Shown: in pieces, positions 18,166 through 27,357 of the stretch
How the letters are laid out: each line of letters begins with the position of its first letter
Numbering within the stretch: the first letter of the stretch is position 1
Assembly: GCF_025464955.1 (NCBI RefSeq)
Contig: NZ_JAODNM010000146.1
Span: forward strand, 32,595 to 96,594
Direction of reading: 5' to 3'
DNA from: Amycolatopsis sp.
GTDB taxonomy: Bacteria > Actinomycetota > Actinomycetes > Mycobacteriales > Pseudonocardiaceae
DNA: 64,000 bases
Program-made: the position numbers and the translations under genes
Notes under the pieces: model-generated
Database searches by the model: none
What the model saw: the letters and a program-made list of their open reading frames with translations, nothing else
Told to the model about the DNA's origin: nothing

Positions 18166-18896
18166 CCAAGGTCGCACTGGTCAGTGGCGGTTCTCGGGGG
18201 ATCGGCAGCGCGGTCGTCCAGCGGCTCGCGCAGGACGGCTTCGACGTGAGCTTCTGCTACCGCAGTGATTCCGTCGCCGCGGACGTCCTCGGCAAGGAGG
18301 TCACCGCACTGGGTGTCCGGGCGCTCACCGCGCGCGCCGATGTCACCGACGTCGACGCCGTCGACGAATGGCTTGCCAGAACCAAGGAGGAGCTCGGCCC
18401 GATCGACGTGGTGGTGACCTCGGCTGGGATCACCCGAGACAAACCGCTCGCGCTGATGGAGACCGAGGACTGGGGCCAGGTACTGCGCACCAACCTGGAC
18501 GGTGTGTTCAACGTCTGCCGTCCGGTGGTCTTCGACATGATGAAGCGCCGCACGGGCACGTTGGTCACGCTGTCCTCTGTCTCCGGTGTGTACGGAAACC
18601 CCACGCAGACCAATTATTCCGCGTCCAAGAGCGGGGTCATCGGGTTCACCAAGGCGCTGGCCAAGGAGGTCGGCCGGTTCGGGATCCGGGCGAACGCCGT
18701 GGCGCCCGGGATGATCGACACCGACATGCTCGCCGAACTGGCCGCGCCTGCCCGCAAGAAGCTGCTCGACGCCATCCCTTTGCGCCGTTTCGGCCGTGCC
18801 GACGAGGTCGCCGACCTGGTTTCTTTCCTGGTCTCCGATCGTGCCGCGTACATCACCGGCAGTGTCGTCGAGGTCACCGGCGGACTGGTGGTTTAG
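18162..18896 (+). CDS. 3-oxoacyl-ACP reductase (FabG-like SDR)
   Basis: VSGGSRGIGSAVV, NLDGVFNVCRPV, YSASKSGVIGFTKALAKE, VAPGMIDTDM. Confidence 0.92.
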   Translation: MTKVALVSGGSRGIGSAVVQRLAQDGFDVSFCYRSDSVAADVLGKEVTALGVRALTARADVTDVDAVDEWLARTKEELGPIDVVVTSAGITRDKPLALMETEDWGQVLRTNLDGVFNVCRPVVFDMMKRRTGTLVTLSSVSGVYGNPTQTNYSASKSGVIGFTKALAKEVGRFGIRANAVAPGMIDTDMLAELAAPARKKLLDAIPLRRFGRADEVADLVSFLVSDRAAYITGSVVEVTGGLVV

Positions 18897-20615
18897 ATGA
18901 CTGAGTCCAGGGACAAGACCTCACCGGCGATCGAGCGGGACTGGGACGTGATCGTGGTCGGCTCCGGGGTCGGTGGGCTGGTGTCCGCCGGCTACCTCGC
19001 GGCCAGCGGACGCAAGGTGCTCGTGCTGGAGCAGCACGACGTCGCCGGCGGCAACGGGCACGTGTTCCGGCGACGGCGGTCCTATGAGTTCGACGTCGGC
19101 ATCCACTACGTGGGCGACTGCGGGCCCGGTGGGCTGCTGCCGTCGATCCTCGCCGGGCTGGGGGTCTCCGACCGTGTGCCGTTCCGCCGCATGGACGATG
19201 ACCGGTTCGACCGGATCATCCTGCCGAGCGTGTCGATGGATGTGCCGACCGGCTGGCCTCGCTACCTCGCGCAGTTGGTGAAGGCGTTGCCCGAGGAGGC
19301 CGCCGGGCTGACGACGTTCGCCGAGGTCTGCGAGGCCGTCGCGTGGGCCAACCGGGAAATCATGATCGACCCGTCGAAGCGGGTCGGCGACATGACCGGG
19401 GCCGTGCGTCGCTGGATCCGCCGCACGCTGACTCAACTCTTCGACCACTGTGGACTGTCCATGAAGGCCAGGACGTTGCTGGCGGCGCAGTCGGGCAACT
19501 ACGGGACGCCGCCTTCGCAGGTGCTGGTCGTCATGCACGCCACCATGATCGACGAATGTCTCCGCGGCAGCTACTATCCCGCGGGCGGTGGCCAGACTGT
19601 GGTGGCCGCGCTGGTCGAAGCGTTGGAGTCCCACGGCGCGACCCTGCTGACCAAGACACGGGTCGACCGGATCGAGGTCGAGAACGGGCGGGTCACCGGG
19701 GTCCGCCTCACCGACGGCACCAGCCTGTGTGCGCCGATCGTGGTGTCCAATGCGGACCTCAAACGGACCGTGCTGGAGCTGACCGATGGCGCGTTCTCCG
19801 AACAGGAGACCAAGCGCGCCGAGAAGGCCCAGATGCGACTTTCGACGTCGACGGTGTACCTCGCGCTGGACCGAGAACTCGACCTGCCCAACGGAAACAT
19901 CTGGTACTGGCCGGGTGAAGACGTCGACCACGCCTATGCCCAGATCGAAGCCGGGGTCATGGACCCGCAGTTCGCGTTACTCTCGTTCCCCTCGCTCAAG
20001 GACCACGGCGCGGCTTCGGTCTGCCCGCGCGGGCACACGAACATTCAGATCCTGACCCTGGTTCCGCGAGGCTACGAGCCGTGGGGTCTGTCGGCGGGCC
20101 CCGCCGGCGGTGCGTCCTACCGTCGTGAACCCGCCTACCTGCGGGCAAAGGCCGGGCTGACCGAATCGCTGCTGGAGATGACCGAAGCGGTCATTGGGCC
20201 GTTCCGCGACAACATCACGCATGTCGAGACGGCGACTCCGCTGACCCACGAGCGCTATACCCGCTCCACCGGCGGTGGTGCGTACGGCATGGCGAGCTGG
20301 GGACCGGCAGGCCGCCAGCCCGAGGTCGAGACCTCGGTCGAAGGGCTGTACCTGGCCGGGCAGAACACCCGCTACGGCTCGGGCGTCACCGGGGTCGCGC
20401 TGAGCGGCCTCGCCTGCGCGTCTTCCATTGTGGACAGGAAGCTGCTGCCCGAGGTCTACCGTGGTGCGGTCTTCGGGAACCCCGAACTGCTGCCGGAGCG
20501 TGAAAACGGCTGGGACCCACTGGCGGTCAGCCGCGGTGCTGCCCGCCGCAACGCGCGAGGGCTCGCGAAGATCGACAACCCGAGGCACGCCTTGCCCGCC
20601 GGGGGGCTGACATGA
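18897..20615 (+). CDS. RetSat/CrtI-family FAD-dependent oxidoreductase
   Basis: VIVVGSGVGGLVSAGYLAASGRKVLVLEQHDVAGGNGHVF dinucleotide fold and C-terminal GLYLAGQNTRYGSGVTGVALSGL. Confidence 0.85.
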   Translation: MTESRDKTSPAIERDWDVIVVGSGVGGLVSAGYLAASGRKVLVLEQHDVAGGNGHVFRRRRSYEFDVGIHYVGDCGPGGLLPSILAGLGVSDRVPFRRMDDDRFDRIILPSVSMDVPTGWPRYLAQLVKALPEEAAGLTTFAEVCEAVAWANREIMIDPSKRVGDMTGAVRRWIRRTLTQLFDHCGLSMKARTLLAAQSGNYGTPPSQVLVVMHATMIDECLRGSYYPAGGGQTVVAALVEALESHGATLLTKTRVDRIEVENGRVTGVRLTDGTSLCAPIVVSNADLKRTVLELTDGAFSEQETKRAEKAQMRLSTSTVYLALDRELDLPNGNIWYWPGEDVDHAYAQIEAGVMDPQFALLSFPSLKDHGAASVCPRGHTNIQILTLVPRGYEPWGLSAGPAGGASYRREPAYLRAKAGLTESLLEMTEAVIGPFRDNITHVETATPLTHERYTRSTGGGAYGMASWGPAGRQPEVETSVEGLYLAGQNTRYGSGVTGVALSGLACASSIVDRKLLPEVYRGAVFGNPELLPERENGWDPLAVSRGAARRNARGLAKIDNPRHALPAGGLT

Positions 20616-21538
20616 CCTCCATCGTCGCGGTGTCGGCCCACCTGCCCGACACGGTTCCGGTCGGCCCGCTGCTGGACAGTCTCGGGCTCGACGCTGTCCG
20701 GGTCTTGCGATACCAGCGGATCTACGGGCTGTCGAAGATCTGCCGGACGGCGGACTCCGAGGCGGACCTGCTGCTGGCGGCGGCCGGCAAGCTCGAAGGC
20801 CTGGCAGGGCAGGAAGATCGCGTCCGCTATGTCGTCCGCGCTCGGACCGTGCCGTTCGCGGCACCGTACCCGGCCAGCCCGCTGGCCCGGGTCCGCGACG
20901 AACTGGGACTACGGCACGCGAAGACGTTCACCCTCTCCGAACACGCTTGCGCTTCCGGACTGCTGGCCGTCGACCTGTGCGGCACGTTGCTCGCGGCCGA
21001 CGGCGATCCGGACGCGCTCGCGCTGGTCCTGCTGGGGGAGAAGGCGTTCACGCCGTCGGTCGCGATGATCCCGAACGTCGGGGTGATGGGTGAAGGCACC
21101 GCCGCGGTGCTGGTGGGTTCCGGCGGCTCGCAGGACCGCCTGCTGGGTTACGCCACGCGTTCCTACGGCCGTGCCGACGCCGCGTTCGTGATGTCGGACC
21201 AGGGGGCCGCGGAGTTCCGCAGGATCTACGCGGACGGGCTCGCCGAGGTGATGGCCGCGGCGGTGGCCCAGGCCGGGATCGCCCTCGCGGACGTCGACCT
21301 GGTGCTGCCGCACAACGTCAACCGCATCTCCTGGGCGCGGTCGGCCGAAGACCTCGGGCTGGACCCGGACCGGATCTTCCTGGACAACGTGGCCGAGACC
21401 GGCCACTGCTTCTGCGCCGATCCGTTCATCAACTTCGCGAGCGCGTCTGAGCTCGGCCGCCTGCGGCCGGGTGATCGGTACCTGATGACTTCGGTCGGGC
21501 TTGGCTCGACCTTCTCGGCGATGCTCTTCGAGCACTGA
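20612..21538 (+). CDS. beta-ketoacyl-ACP synthase III-like
   Basis: SEHACASGLLAVDL Cys, LPHNVNRISW His, VAETGHCFCADPFINF, VGLGSTFSAMLFEH C-terminus. Confidence 0.82.
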   Translation: MTSIVAVSAHLPDTVPVGPLLDSLGLDAVRVLRYQRIYGLSKICRTADSEADLLLAAAGKLEGLAGQEDRVRYVVRARTVPFAAPYPASPLARVRDELGLRHAKTFTLSEHACASGLLAVDLCGTLLAADGDPDALALVLLGEKAFTPSVAMIPNVGVMGEGTAAVLVGSGGSQDRLLGYATRSYGRADAAFVMSDQGAAEFRRIYADGLAEVMAAAVAQAGIALADVDLVLPHNVNRISWARSAEDLGLDPDRIFLDNVAETGHCFCADPFINFASASELGRLRPGDRYLMTSVGLGSTFSAMLFEH

Positions 21539-21580
21539 AACATCGAGCACTGAAACATCGAGCACTGAATCTTCGAGCAC
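21527..21580. repeat. 15-bp tandem repeat, ~3.6 copies, containing in-frame TGA stops
   Basis: TTCGAGCACTGAAAC / ATCGAGCACTGAAAC / ATCGAGCACTGAATC / TTCGAGCAC spanning the KSIII stop codon. Confidence 0.95.
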
Positions 21581-21609
21581 CTTCTTGCACTGAACGGTTA
21601 GGGGCTGAC

Positions 21610-22968
21610 ATGGATACGACACCCGATTTCACCACGAGACTCAAGGCGGCCGTCGGTGCGCCGGGGGCCCCGCTGGTGTTCCTCGGCAACTTCGAAGTCG
21701 AGGAGCAGTGGGCGCGCGGTGAGTACGGGCTGCCGAGGGTGTCCGCATCCTCGGGGGTCGCCGTGGTGAACAAGATGGACGAGTTCGCGCTGCTGCTCGC
21801 CGGGCCCGACGACCACGTCGTGCTCAAGACCGCGCCGGACGAGTCCTATCTGGACTACCTCGTCGGCCTCGGGGTCAGGCTGCCGACGACGCACGTCATC
21901 GCCGACCAGGACCCGCAGAAGACGGTCACCGCGGACGCGATCGACGACGAACGTGTCGTCGCCGAGCTGGCCGCGCTGGCTCCGCTGGGTGCCCGGATCG
22001 CCCCGCACGGGGTGTCCGAAGTGGAGGAACGGCTTTCCGCGGTCACCGGGCTCGCGCTGGCGGGACCGTCCGCTGAGATCTGCAAGGCCGTCAACAGCAA
22101 GGTCTACAGCCGGCGCGCCGCCTACGAGCTGGGCATCCCGCAGCCGAAGGGCTGGGCGTGTGCCACGCTCGCCGAGTTCGACGCCGCCGTTGTCGCGGCG
22201 TCGGAACTGCTGGAGGCCGGCCGAAAGGTGGTGCTCAAGGAGGCACTCGGCGTGTCCGGCAAGGGGATCGCCGTGGTCGACTCCATCCACCGGTTGCAGC
22301 GCCTGCAGAAGATGATCGTCAAGCAGGTCGAGCGCGGCGGGGTGGACCGGATCGGGTTCGTCATCGAGGACTGGGTGGCCAAGCGTGCCGACCTGAACTA
22401 CCAGTTCACCGTTTCCCGCGACGGCGATGTCCACTTCGACTTCGTGAAGGAAGCCATCACCGAAGGTGGTGTCCATAAGGGACATCGCATGCCTGCCGCG
22501 CTTTCGCCGTCCCAGGTGGACCTGCTCCGCGGGGTCAGCGACCTGATCGGCAAGAAGCTGGCCTCGGACGGCTACCACGGCGTGGTCGGCGTCGACGCCA
22601 TTGTCGCCCCGGACGAGACCGTCCACCCGGTGATCGAGATCAACGCCCGCAACAACATGTCGACTTACCAGGTGCGGCTGACCGAGCAGTTCGTCAACCC
22701 CGGCCAGGTCGTCATCGCCCGGCATTACCCGCTGCGGCTGTCCGCGCCGCTGCCGTTCGAGCGGCTGGCACCCGCACTGCACGGCCTGCTCCTGGAGCGC
22801 GCCGGCGGGGAAGGTCTGCTGGTCAACAACTTTGCCACGGTCAACGCCGCGGCCACCGCAGCGGCCGAGTTCGACGGGCGGCTGTATGGACTCATCGTCG
22901 CGGACTCCGTCGAGCGGGCCAACGTCCTCGACACCGAACTCACCGCACGCCTGGCGACTCGACACTAG
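21610..22968 (+). CDS. ATP-grasp amino acid:ACP ligase-like (BtrJ-like)
   Basis: ATP-grasp motifs (VVLKEALGVSGKGIAVV, VIEINARNNMSTYQVRLTEQF) next to a BtrK-like decarboxylase and a DSTG-type ACP. Confidence 0.75.
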   Translation: MDTTPDFTTRLKAAVGAPGAPLVFLGNFEVEEQWARGEYGLPRVSASSGVAVVNKMDEFALLLAGPDDHVVLKTAPDESYLDYLVGLGVRLPTTHVIADQDPQKTVTADAIDDERVVAELAALAPLGARIAPHGVSEVEERLSAVTGLALAGPSAEICKAVNSKVYSRRAAYELGIPQPKGWACATLAEFDAAVVAASELLEAGRKVVLKEALGVSGKGIAVVDSIHRLQRLQKMIVKQVERGGVDRIGFVIEDWVAKRADLNYQFTVSRDGDVHFDFVKEAITEGGVHKGHRMPAALSPSQVDLLRGVSDLIGKKLASDGYHGVVGVDAIVAPDETVHPVIEINARNNMSTYQVRLTEQFVNPGQVVIARHYPLRLSAPLPFERLAPALHGLLLERAGGEGLLVNNFATVNAAATAAAEFDGRLYGLIVADSVERANVLDTELTARLATRH

Positions 22969-22983
22969 GGAAGGAAACAGACC

Positions 22984-24276
22984 GTGACCAGCGAATTCGA
23001 ACTGCAGGGCCTCGGGATCTCCGAGCTCGCCGGCGAATACGGAACCCCGTTCTACCTCTACGACGGCGAAGAGCTCGGCGGCAGGCTGACCAGGCTGCGT
23101 GCCACCCTGCATCCGTCGCTGGAGGTGTTCTTCTCCCTCAAGTCCAATCCGAACGTGTCGATCTGCGCGCTGTTGCACGCCCACGGTGCCCGCGCCGAAG
23201 TGTCGTCGATGGTCGAGCTGGTGACGGCACTGACCGCCGGCGTCGCGCCCTCGGACATCATGTTCCTGGGACCCGGCAAGAGCCAGGCTGAGCTGTCGGC
23301 ATGCCTCGACCACGACATCTACGCCATCATCTGCGAGTCGTTCGGCGAGCTCGACCGCATCGACGAACTGGCCGCCGCACGCGGGGTCACCGCCAGGGTG
23401 GCGTTGCGGGTGAACCCGGAGTTCGCGGTCAAGGGATCCGGGCTGACTATGGGGGGCAAGCCGCGTCAGTTCGGCATCGACGAAGCCCAGCTGCTCGCCG
23501 CGGAAGAGCTCGCCGCGCGCTACCCGAACATCCGGCTGATCGGCGTCCAGGCGTACATGGGCACCCGGATCCTCAAGGAGGACCCGGTTGTCGAGAACAC
23601 CTTCCGCATCTTCGACCTGGCCGAGCGGGTCGCCGCACGGCACGGGTTCGCCCTCGAGATGGTCGACATCGGTGGCGGGCTGGGCATCGCCTACTTCGAG
23701 GGCGAGGACGACCTCGACCTCGACGTGCTCGCCGCGAAGATCAACCCGGTCATCGAGGAGTTCGCGAACCGGCACCCGGACACCCGGCTGGTGATGGAGC
23801 TCGGCCGATACCTCACCGCGATGTCCGGCACGTACGTCACGCGTGTCGAGTACGTCAAAACCTCGCTCGGGGAGCGGTTCGCGGTCGCCGACGGCGGCAC
23901 GAACCACCACATGGCGGCGGTCGGGATCGGCTCGTTCGTCAAGCGGAACTTCCCGATGCGGGTGCTCAACCGGATCGACGAGGAAGCACGGGAGAGCTGG
24001 TACGTGACCGGTCCACTGTGTACTCCCAATGACACGCTGGGCAAGAAGGTCGCGTTGCCGCCGGTCCAGCCGGGCGACCTGATCGGGGTGGAACGGTCCG
24101 GTGCGTACGGACCGACGGCGTCGCCGGTGTTCTTCCTCAGCCACGGGTATCCCGCCGAAGTACTTGTCCACGGTGGACGGTCGTACCTCATCCGCGAGCG
24201 CGACCAGACGACCGACCTGCTCGCCCGCCAGCACCTGCACGACGTCGCGTCCTATGCGGCAGATGCCGTCCGCTGA
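22984..24276 (+). CDS. fold-type III PLP-dependent decarboxylase (BtrK-like)
   Basis: FFSLKSNPNVSICALL, GPGKSQAEL, VDIGGGLGIAYFEGE, VADGGTNHHMAAVGIG, GPLCTPNDTLG. Confidence 0.85.
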   Translation: MTSEFELQGLGISELAGEYGTPFYLYDGEELGGRLTRLRATLHPSLEVFFSLKSNPNVSICALLHAHGARAEVSSMVELVTALTAGVAPSDIMFLGPGKSQAELSACLDHDIYAIICESFGELDRIDELAAARGVTARVALRVNPEFAVKGSGLTMGGKPRQFGIDEAQLLAAEELAARYPNIRLIGVQAYMGTRILKEDPVVENTFRIFDLAERVAARHGFALEMVDIGGGLGIAYFEGEDDLDLDVLAAKINPVIEEFANRHPDTRLVMELGRYLTAMSGTYVTRVEYVKTSLGERFAVADGGTNHHMAAVGIGSFVKRNFPMRVLNRIDEEARESWYVTGPLCTPNDTLGKKVALPPVQPGDLIGVERSGAYGPTASPVFFLSHGYPAEVLVHGGRSYLIRERDQTTDLLARQHLHDVASYAADAVR

Positions 24277-24327
24277 CCCAGTTGTGCGCCTAGTTTCGCG
24301 TGAATCAGTTTCGAGAGAGGGAGAACC

Positions 24328-24600
24328 ATGAGCGCCACCACCGTAGAAACCAGCCGAGGGCGGATCATCGCCGCCATTTCCGACGCGCTCGCGCAGGTGC
24401 TCGATACCGAGCTGCCTGAGCTCACCGAGGAAACCCGGCTCTTCGAGCAGCTCGGCCTCGACTCCACCGGGGTTCTCGAACTGCTGATGCTGCTCGAGGA
24501 CACCCTCGAAATCGAGGTCGACGCGGACGGCATCGAGATGAGCAACTTCCACAGCGTCGGCTCACTGGCCGACTTCGTCACCGCCGAAATGGCGGAATAG
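24328..24600 (+). CDS. acyl carrier protein (BtrI-like)
   Basis: LFEQLGLDSTGVLELLMLLEDTLEIEVD phosphopantetheine motif. Confidence 0.85.
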   Translation: MSATTVETSRGRIIAAISDALAQVLDTELPELTEETRLFEQLGLDSTGVLELLMLLEDTLEIEVDADGIEMSNFHSVGSLADFVTAEMAE

Positions 24601-24603
24601 GAG

Positions 24604-25410
24604 ATGTACCAGGCCGCCCCACCCACCCTCGCGACCCGCCGCCGGACCGGCCTCGCCGAGCTGCCGCTCGGCCTGGTCTCGGTGGTGAGCAGGGACTTCA
24701 CCGGTCCGCGTTCGCGCGTCGACGGTACTGCCATCGCTGACTACTTCTCCGATCTGGCGGACGGCTTCGGGGTTCCCTACACGGGTGGGGCGTCCTGGCA
24801 CGCCGAAGGAAACGCCTATCCGGACATGGTTCCGGAGCTGTTGGACCAACTCGGGCCCGAACCGTTCGATGTCGTGGTGCTCGCTGCCGCGGTGCCGGAC
24901 CTCGACCCGTGGCGCTCCGCGGCGACGCGGCTCAACGACGTCCTGCCAGGATCGCCGCTGCTGTTCGCAGTGTCCGACCAGGGCTCCGGCGCGACCTTCA
25001 CCGCACTGCGCCTGGCCGGCGAGTACGCGGCCCGCCACGACTACCGGCGTGCGCTCGTGCTGGGCATGGACCAGGCGACTTTGCCTTACGACACTGGGGA
25101 ATCCGTCCTCGGTGGTGATGCGGCCGTGGCGCTCGTGCTGGAGCGCGGCAGCGGCACGGTGTCGGTCGGTCAGGTGAGCGACGTCGAGCCCGGCGAGGTG
25201 CCGGACGTGCTCGGTGAGCTGCTGGCGGGCGTGACCCCGGCGACGATCGTGGCCGGGTGCGGCGTCGGAATGCTCCCTGGTTTCGACGCCCTCAAGCGGG
25301 TCGCGGCCGGTTTCCCGTGTACCGGGCTCTGGACCGCACCGCGGGGCCGTACGGCGTATCTCGACTACGACCCGGCGCACGGAGATCTTTCCCTGTGCCT
25401 CGCTGGTTAA
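24604..25410 (+). CDS. degenerate/short KSIII-like thiolase-fold protein (no catalytic Cys)
   Basis: FAVSDQGSGATFTALRLAGEYAARHDYRRALVLGMDQ aligns by eye with the KSIII nucleophile region with C replaced; only 268 aa. Confidence 0.55.
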   Translation: MYQAAPPTLATRRRTGLAELPLGLVSVVSRDFTGPRSRVDGTAIADYFSDLADGFGVPYTGGASWHAEGNAYPDMVPELLDQLGPEPFDVVVLAAAVPDLDPWRSAATRLNDVLPGSPLLFAVSDQGSGATFTALRLAGEYAARHDYRRALVLGMDQATLPYDTGESVLGGDAAVALVLERGSGTVSVGQVSDVEPGEVPDVLGELLAGVTPATIVAGCGVGMLPGFDALKRVAAGFPCTGLWTAPRGRTAYLDYDPAHGDLSLCLAG

Positions 25411-25422
25411 TCGGCCAAAGGG

Positions 25423-26088
25423 GTGAGCATGACCACGATTGTGCATACGGACGTGGGCCCGTGGGTCCTCGCTGCCCGTGCCGAAGGGCCGATGGCCGCG
25501 CTGTCCCTGCTGGCCGCCGGGGTACTGCCCGGGCTGGTGCCGTTCGGCCGCGGCGGGTTCGCCGTGGTGCCGGCGCAGGTGCTGGCCGACGGTGCCCACG
25601 TGTGGCTGGACGGCGTCCGCGTCGATCGCGGGCGTGAGCAGGCTGTCGGCGAGGCACGCGTCGACGACGGTTTGCTGCTGATCCTGCGTCACCCCCGCGT
25701 GGTCGGGGCGGACGTGAACCGGGACAACTGGTACGAGTGGCATGTCGGCGTCCTGCGGGTGCGGCTGGAGCTGTCCGAAGGGCTGCTCCACAACTGCGTC
25801 GACTACCTCGGCTGGCGTGACTGCGGCGACTCGACGATCCTGCGCCAGCAGCTGGTCAAATCGGCGCTGGCCGAAGTGCTGACCGAACACCTCGAAGTCC
25901 GGGCCGTGCTCACGGGCGGCCTGCTCGCGGCTCCCGCGCTGGCACATCTGCACCGCCAGATCAGCGAAGCCGACCACCAACTGCTGCGGCTGCTCGGCGC
26001 CAGCGGGTTCACCGCGGCCGGGGTCGGCCAGACCGTCTATGTCTCCGAACTGCTCGCCGATGCTTACACCCCTGCCGAGGTGCCGTGA
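25423..26088 (+). CDS. protein of unknown function in type II KS operon
   Basis: complete ORF, GTGA overlap with downstream ACAD; HLHRQISEADHQLLRLLGASGF C-terminal helix faintly ACAD-like. Confidence 0.75.
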   Translation: MSMTTIVHTDVGPWVLAARAEGPMAALSLLAAGVLPGLVPFGRGGFAVVPAQVLADGAHVWLDGVRVDRGREQAVGEARVDDGLLLILRHPRVVGADVNRDNWYEWHVGVLRVRLELSEGLLHNCVDYLGWRDCGDSTILRQQLVKSALAEVLTEHLEVRAVLTGGLLAAPALAHLHRQISEADHQLLRLLGASGFTAAGVGQTVYVSELLADAYTPAEVP

Positions 26089-27278
26089 TGTTCCAGCTGG
26101 ACGACCGCTTGCTCGCGCTCCGGAGACAGACGAGGGAATGGGCCGCCGACTTCCGCGAGCTCGCCCTGCCGCTCGACGCCGACCCGGCGCTCATCGCCGA
26201 GCACGTCGACCTGCCCGGCGTCCGGTTCATGTCGACCTCGATGATCCCGCCGGAGTACGGACCGCCGCTTGTGCGGATCGACGGGTACCACTTCGCTGCC
26301 ATGAGCGCGCTCGAACGCGTGGTGCTGATGGAGGAGCTCGCGTGGGGGGACGCCGGGGTGCTGCTCGGGTCGCCGGGCGGGTCGATGTCCGCCGTGCTGA
26401 TGGACATTCTTGCCGACGCCGCGCAGAAGGAGTTCTACTACAGCACGTTGCTCGCGCGTCCGACCTGGACGTTCTTCGCGCTGACCGAAGCCGGCGGCGG
26501 GTCCGACCCGGCGTCGATGCGATCGGCGCTGAGCGTCGGCGACGGCGGTGGCCCGGCGCTGCTGAACGGGACGAAGCGGTACATCGGCAACGGCGCCAGG
26601 GCGACGCTCGGCGTGGTGTTCGCCCGCGTGCGGCCAGGTCCGCTCGGGATCACGGCCGTGCTCGTCGACACCGCGGACCCGGGTTTCCACGCGGAGCCCA
26701 TCGAGACCATCGGACTGCGCGGGGTGCAGGTCAGCGAGTTGCGGCTCAACGACGTCGAGATCGCCGACGACCGGATCCTCGGGCGGCACCTTTCGCCGAC
26801 GCGGCGGGGGATGTGGGCCTGCGTGCAGACGTTCGACCGGCTGCGGCCGGCCGTCGCCGCGGTGGCCGTCGGAGTCGCGCGGGCGGCGTATGAATACGTG
26901 CTCGCCGAGCGGCTCCGGCCGACGAAGGACGAGCGTGACCGCCTCGACCTGATCGGCCGACGCATCGAAGGCGCACGGCAGCTCGTCCTGTACGCCGGCG
27001 CCGCCGTCGACAGCCACTCCGGCGGCCGTCACCTCGCGTCGGCGGCGAAGGCCAGGGCATGCCGACTCGCCGAAGACGTCACGTTCCAGGCATGCGACTT
27101 CCTCGGCCCCGGCGCACGCTTCGAGCATCCGCTGCTGGACAAGCTGGTCCGCGACGCGCGCGGCGTCGAGTTCATGGAAGGCACCCGCACCATGCAGATG
27201 CTGACCCTGTACCAGTGCCTCGTCTCCGGCAAGATCAACCGCGCCGACCCCCTCGGCATCGGCGACCGGGGCGAGTAG
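26085..27278 (+). CDS. acyl-CoA/acyl-ACP dehydrogenase family protein
   Basis: FFALTEAGGGSDPASM, LNGTKRYIGNGARA, GLRGVQVSELRLNDVEI, LVRDARGVEFMEGTRTMQ. Confidence 0.87.
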   Translation: MMFQLDDRLLALRRQTREWAADFRELALPLDADPALIAEHVDLPGVRFMSTSMIPPEYGPPLVRIDGYHFAAMSALERVVLMEELAWGDAGVLLGSPGGSMSAVLMDILADAAQKEFYYSTLLARPTWTFFALTEAGGGSDPASMRSALSVGDGGGPALLNGTKRYIGNGARATLGVVFARVRPGPLGITAVLVDTADPGFHAEPIETIGLRGVQVSELRLNDVEIADDRILGRHLSPTRRGMWACVQTFDRLRPAVAAVAVGVARAAYEYVLAERLRPTKDERDRLDLIGRRIEGARQLVLYAGAAVDSHSGGRHLASAAKARACRLAEDVTFQACDFLGPGARFEHPLLDKLVRDARGVEFMEGTRTMQMLTLYQCLVSGKINRADPLGIGDRGE

Positions 27279-27357
27279 GGACTTCCTGGCTGATCTGAGG
27301 GCCGGTCGTGTCGTGTCGGCGTGCGGTCACAAGCGCTCAGGTTCACGCGGACGCGCG

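Noticed and set aside
21598-24552. 984-aa minus-strand ORF opposite the ATP-grasp/decarboxylase/ACP genes
   Set aside because: antisense shadow ORF typical of high-GC coding DNA; low-complexity composition, no recognisable motifs, plus-strand genes well supported
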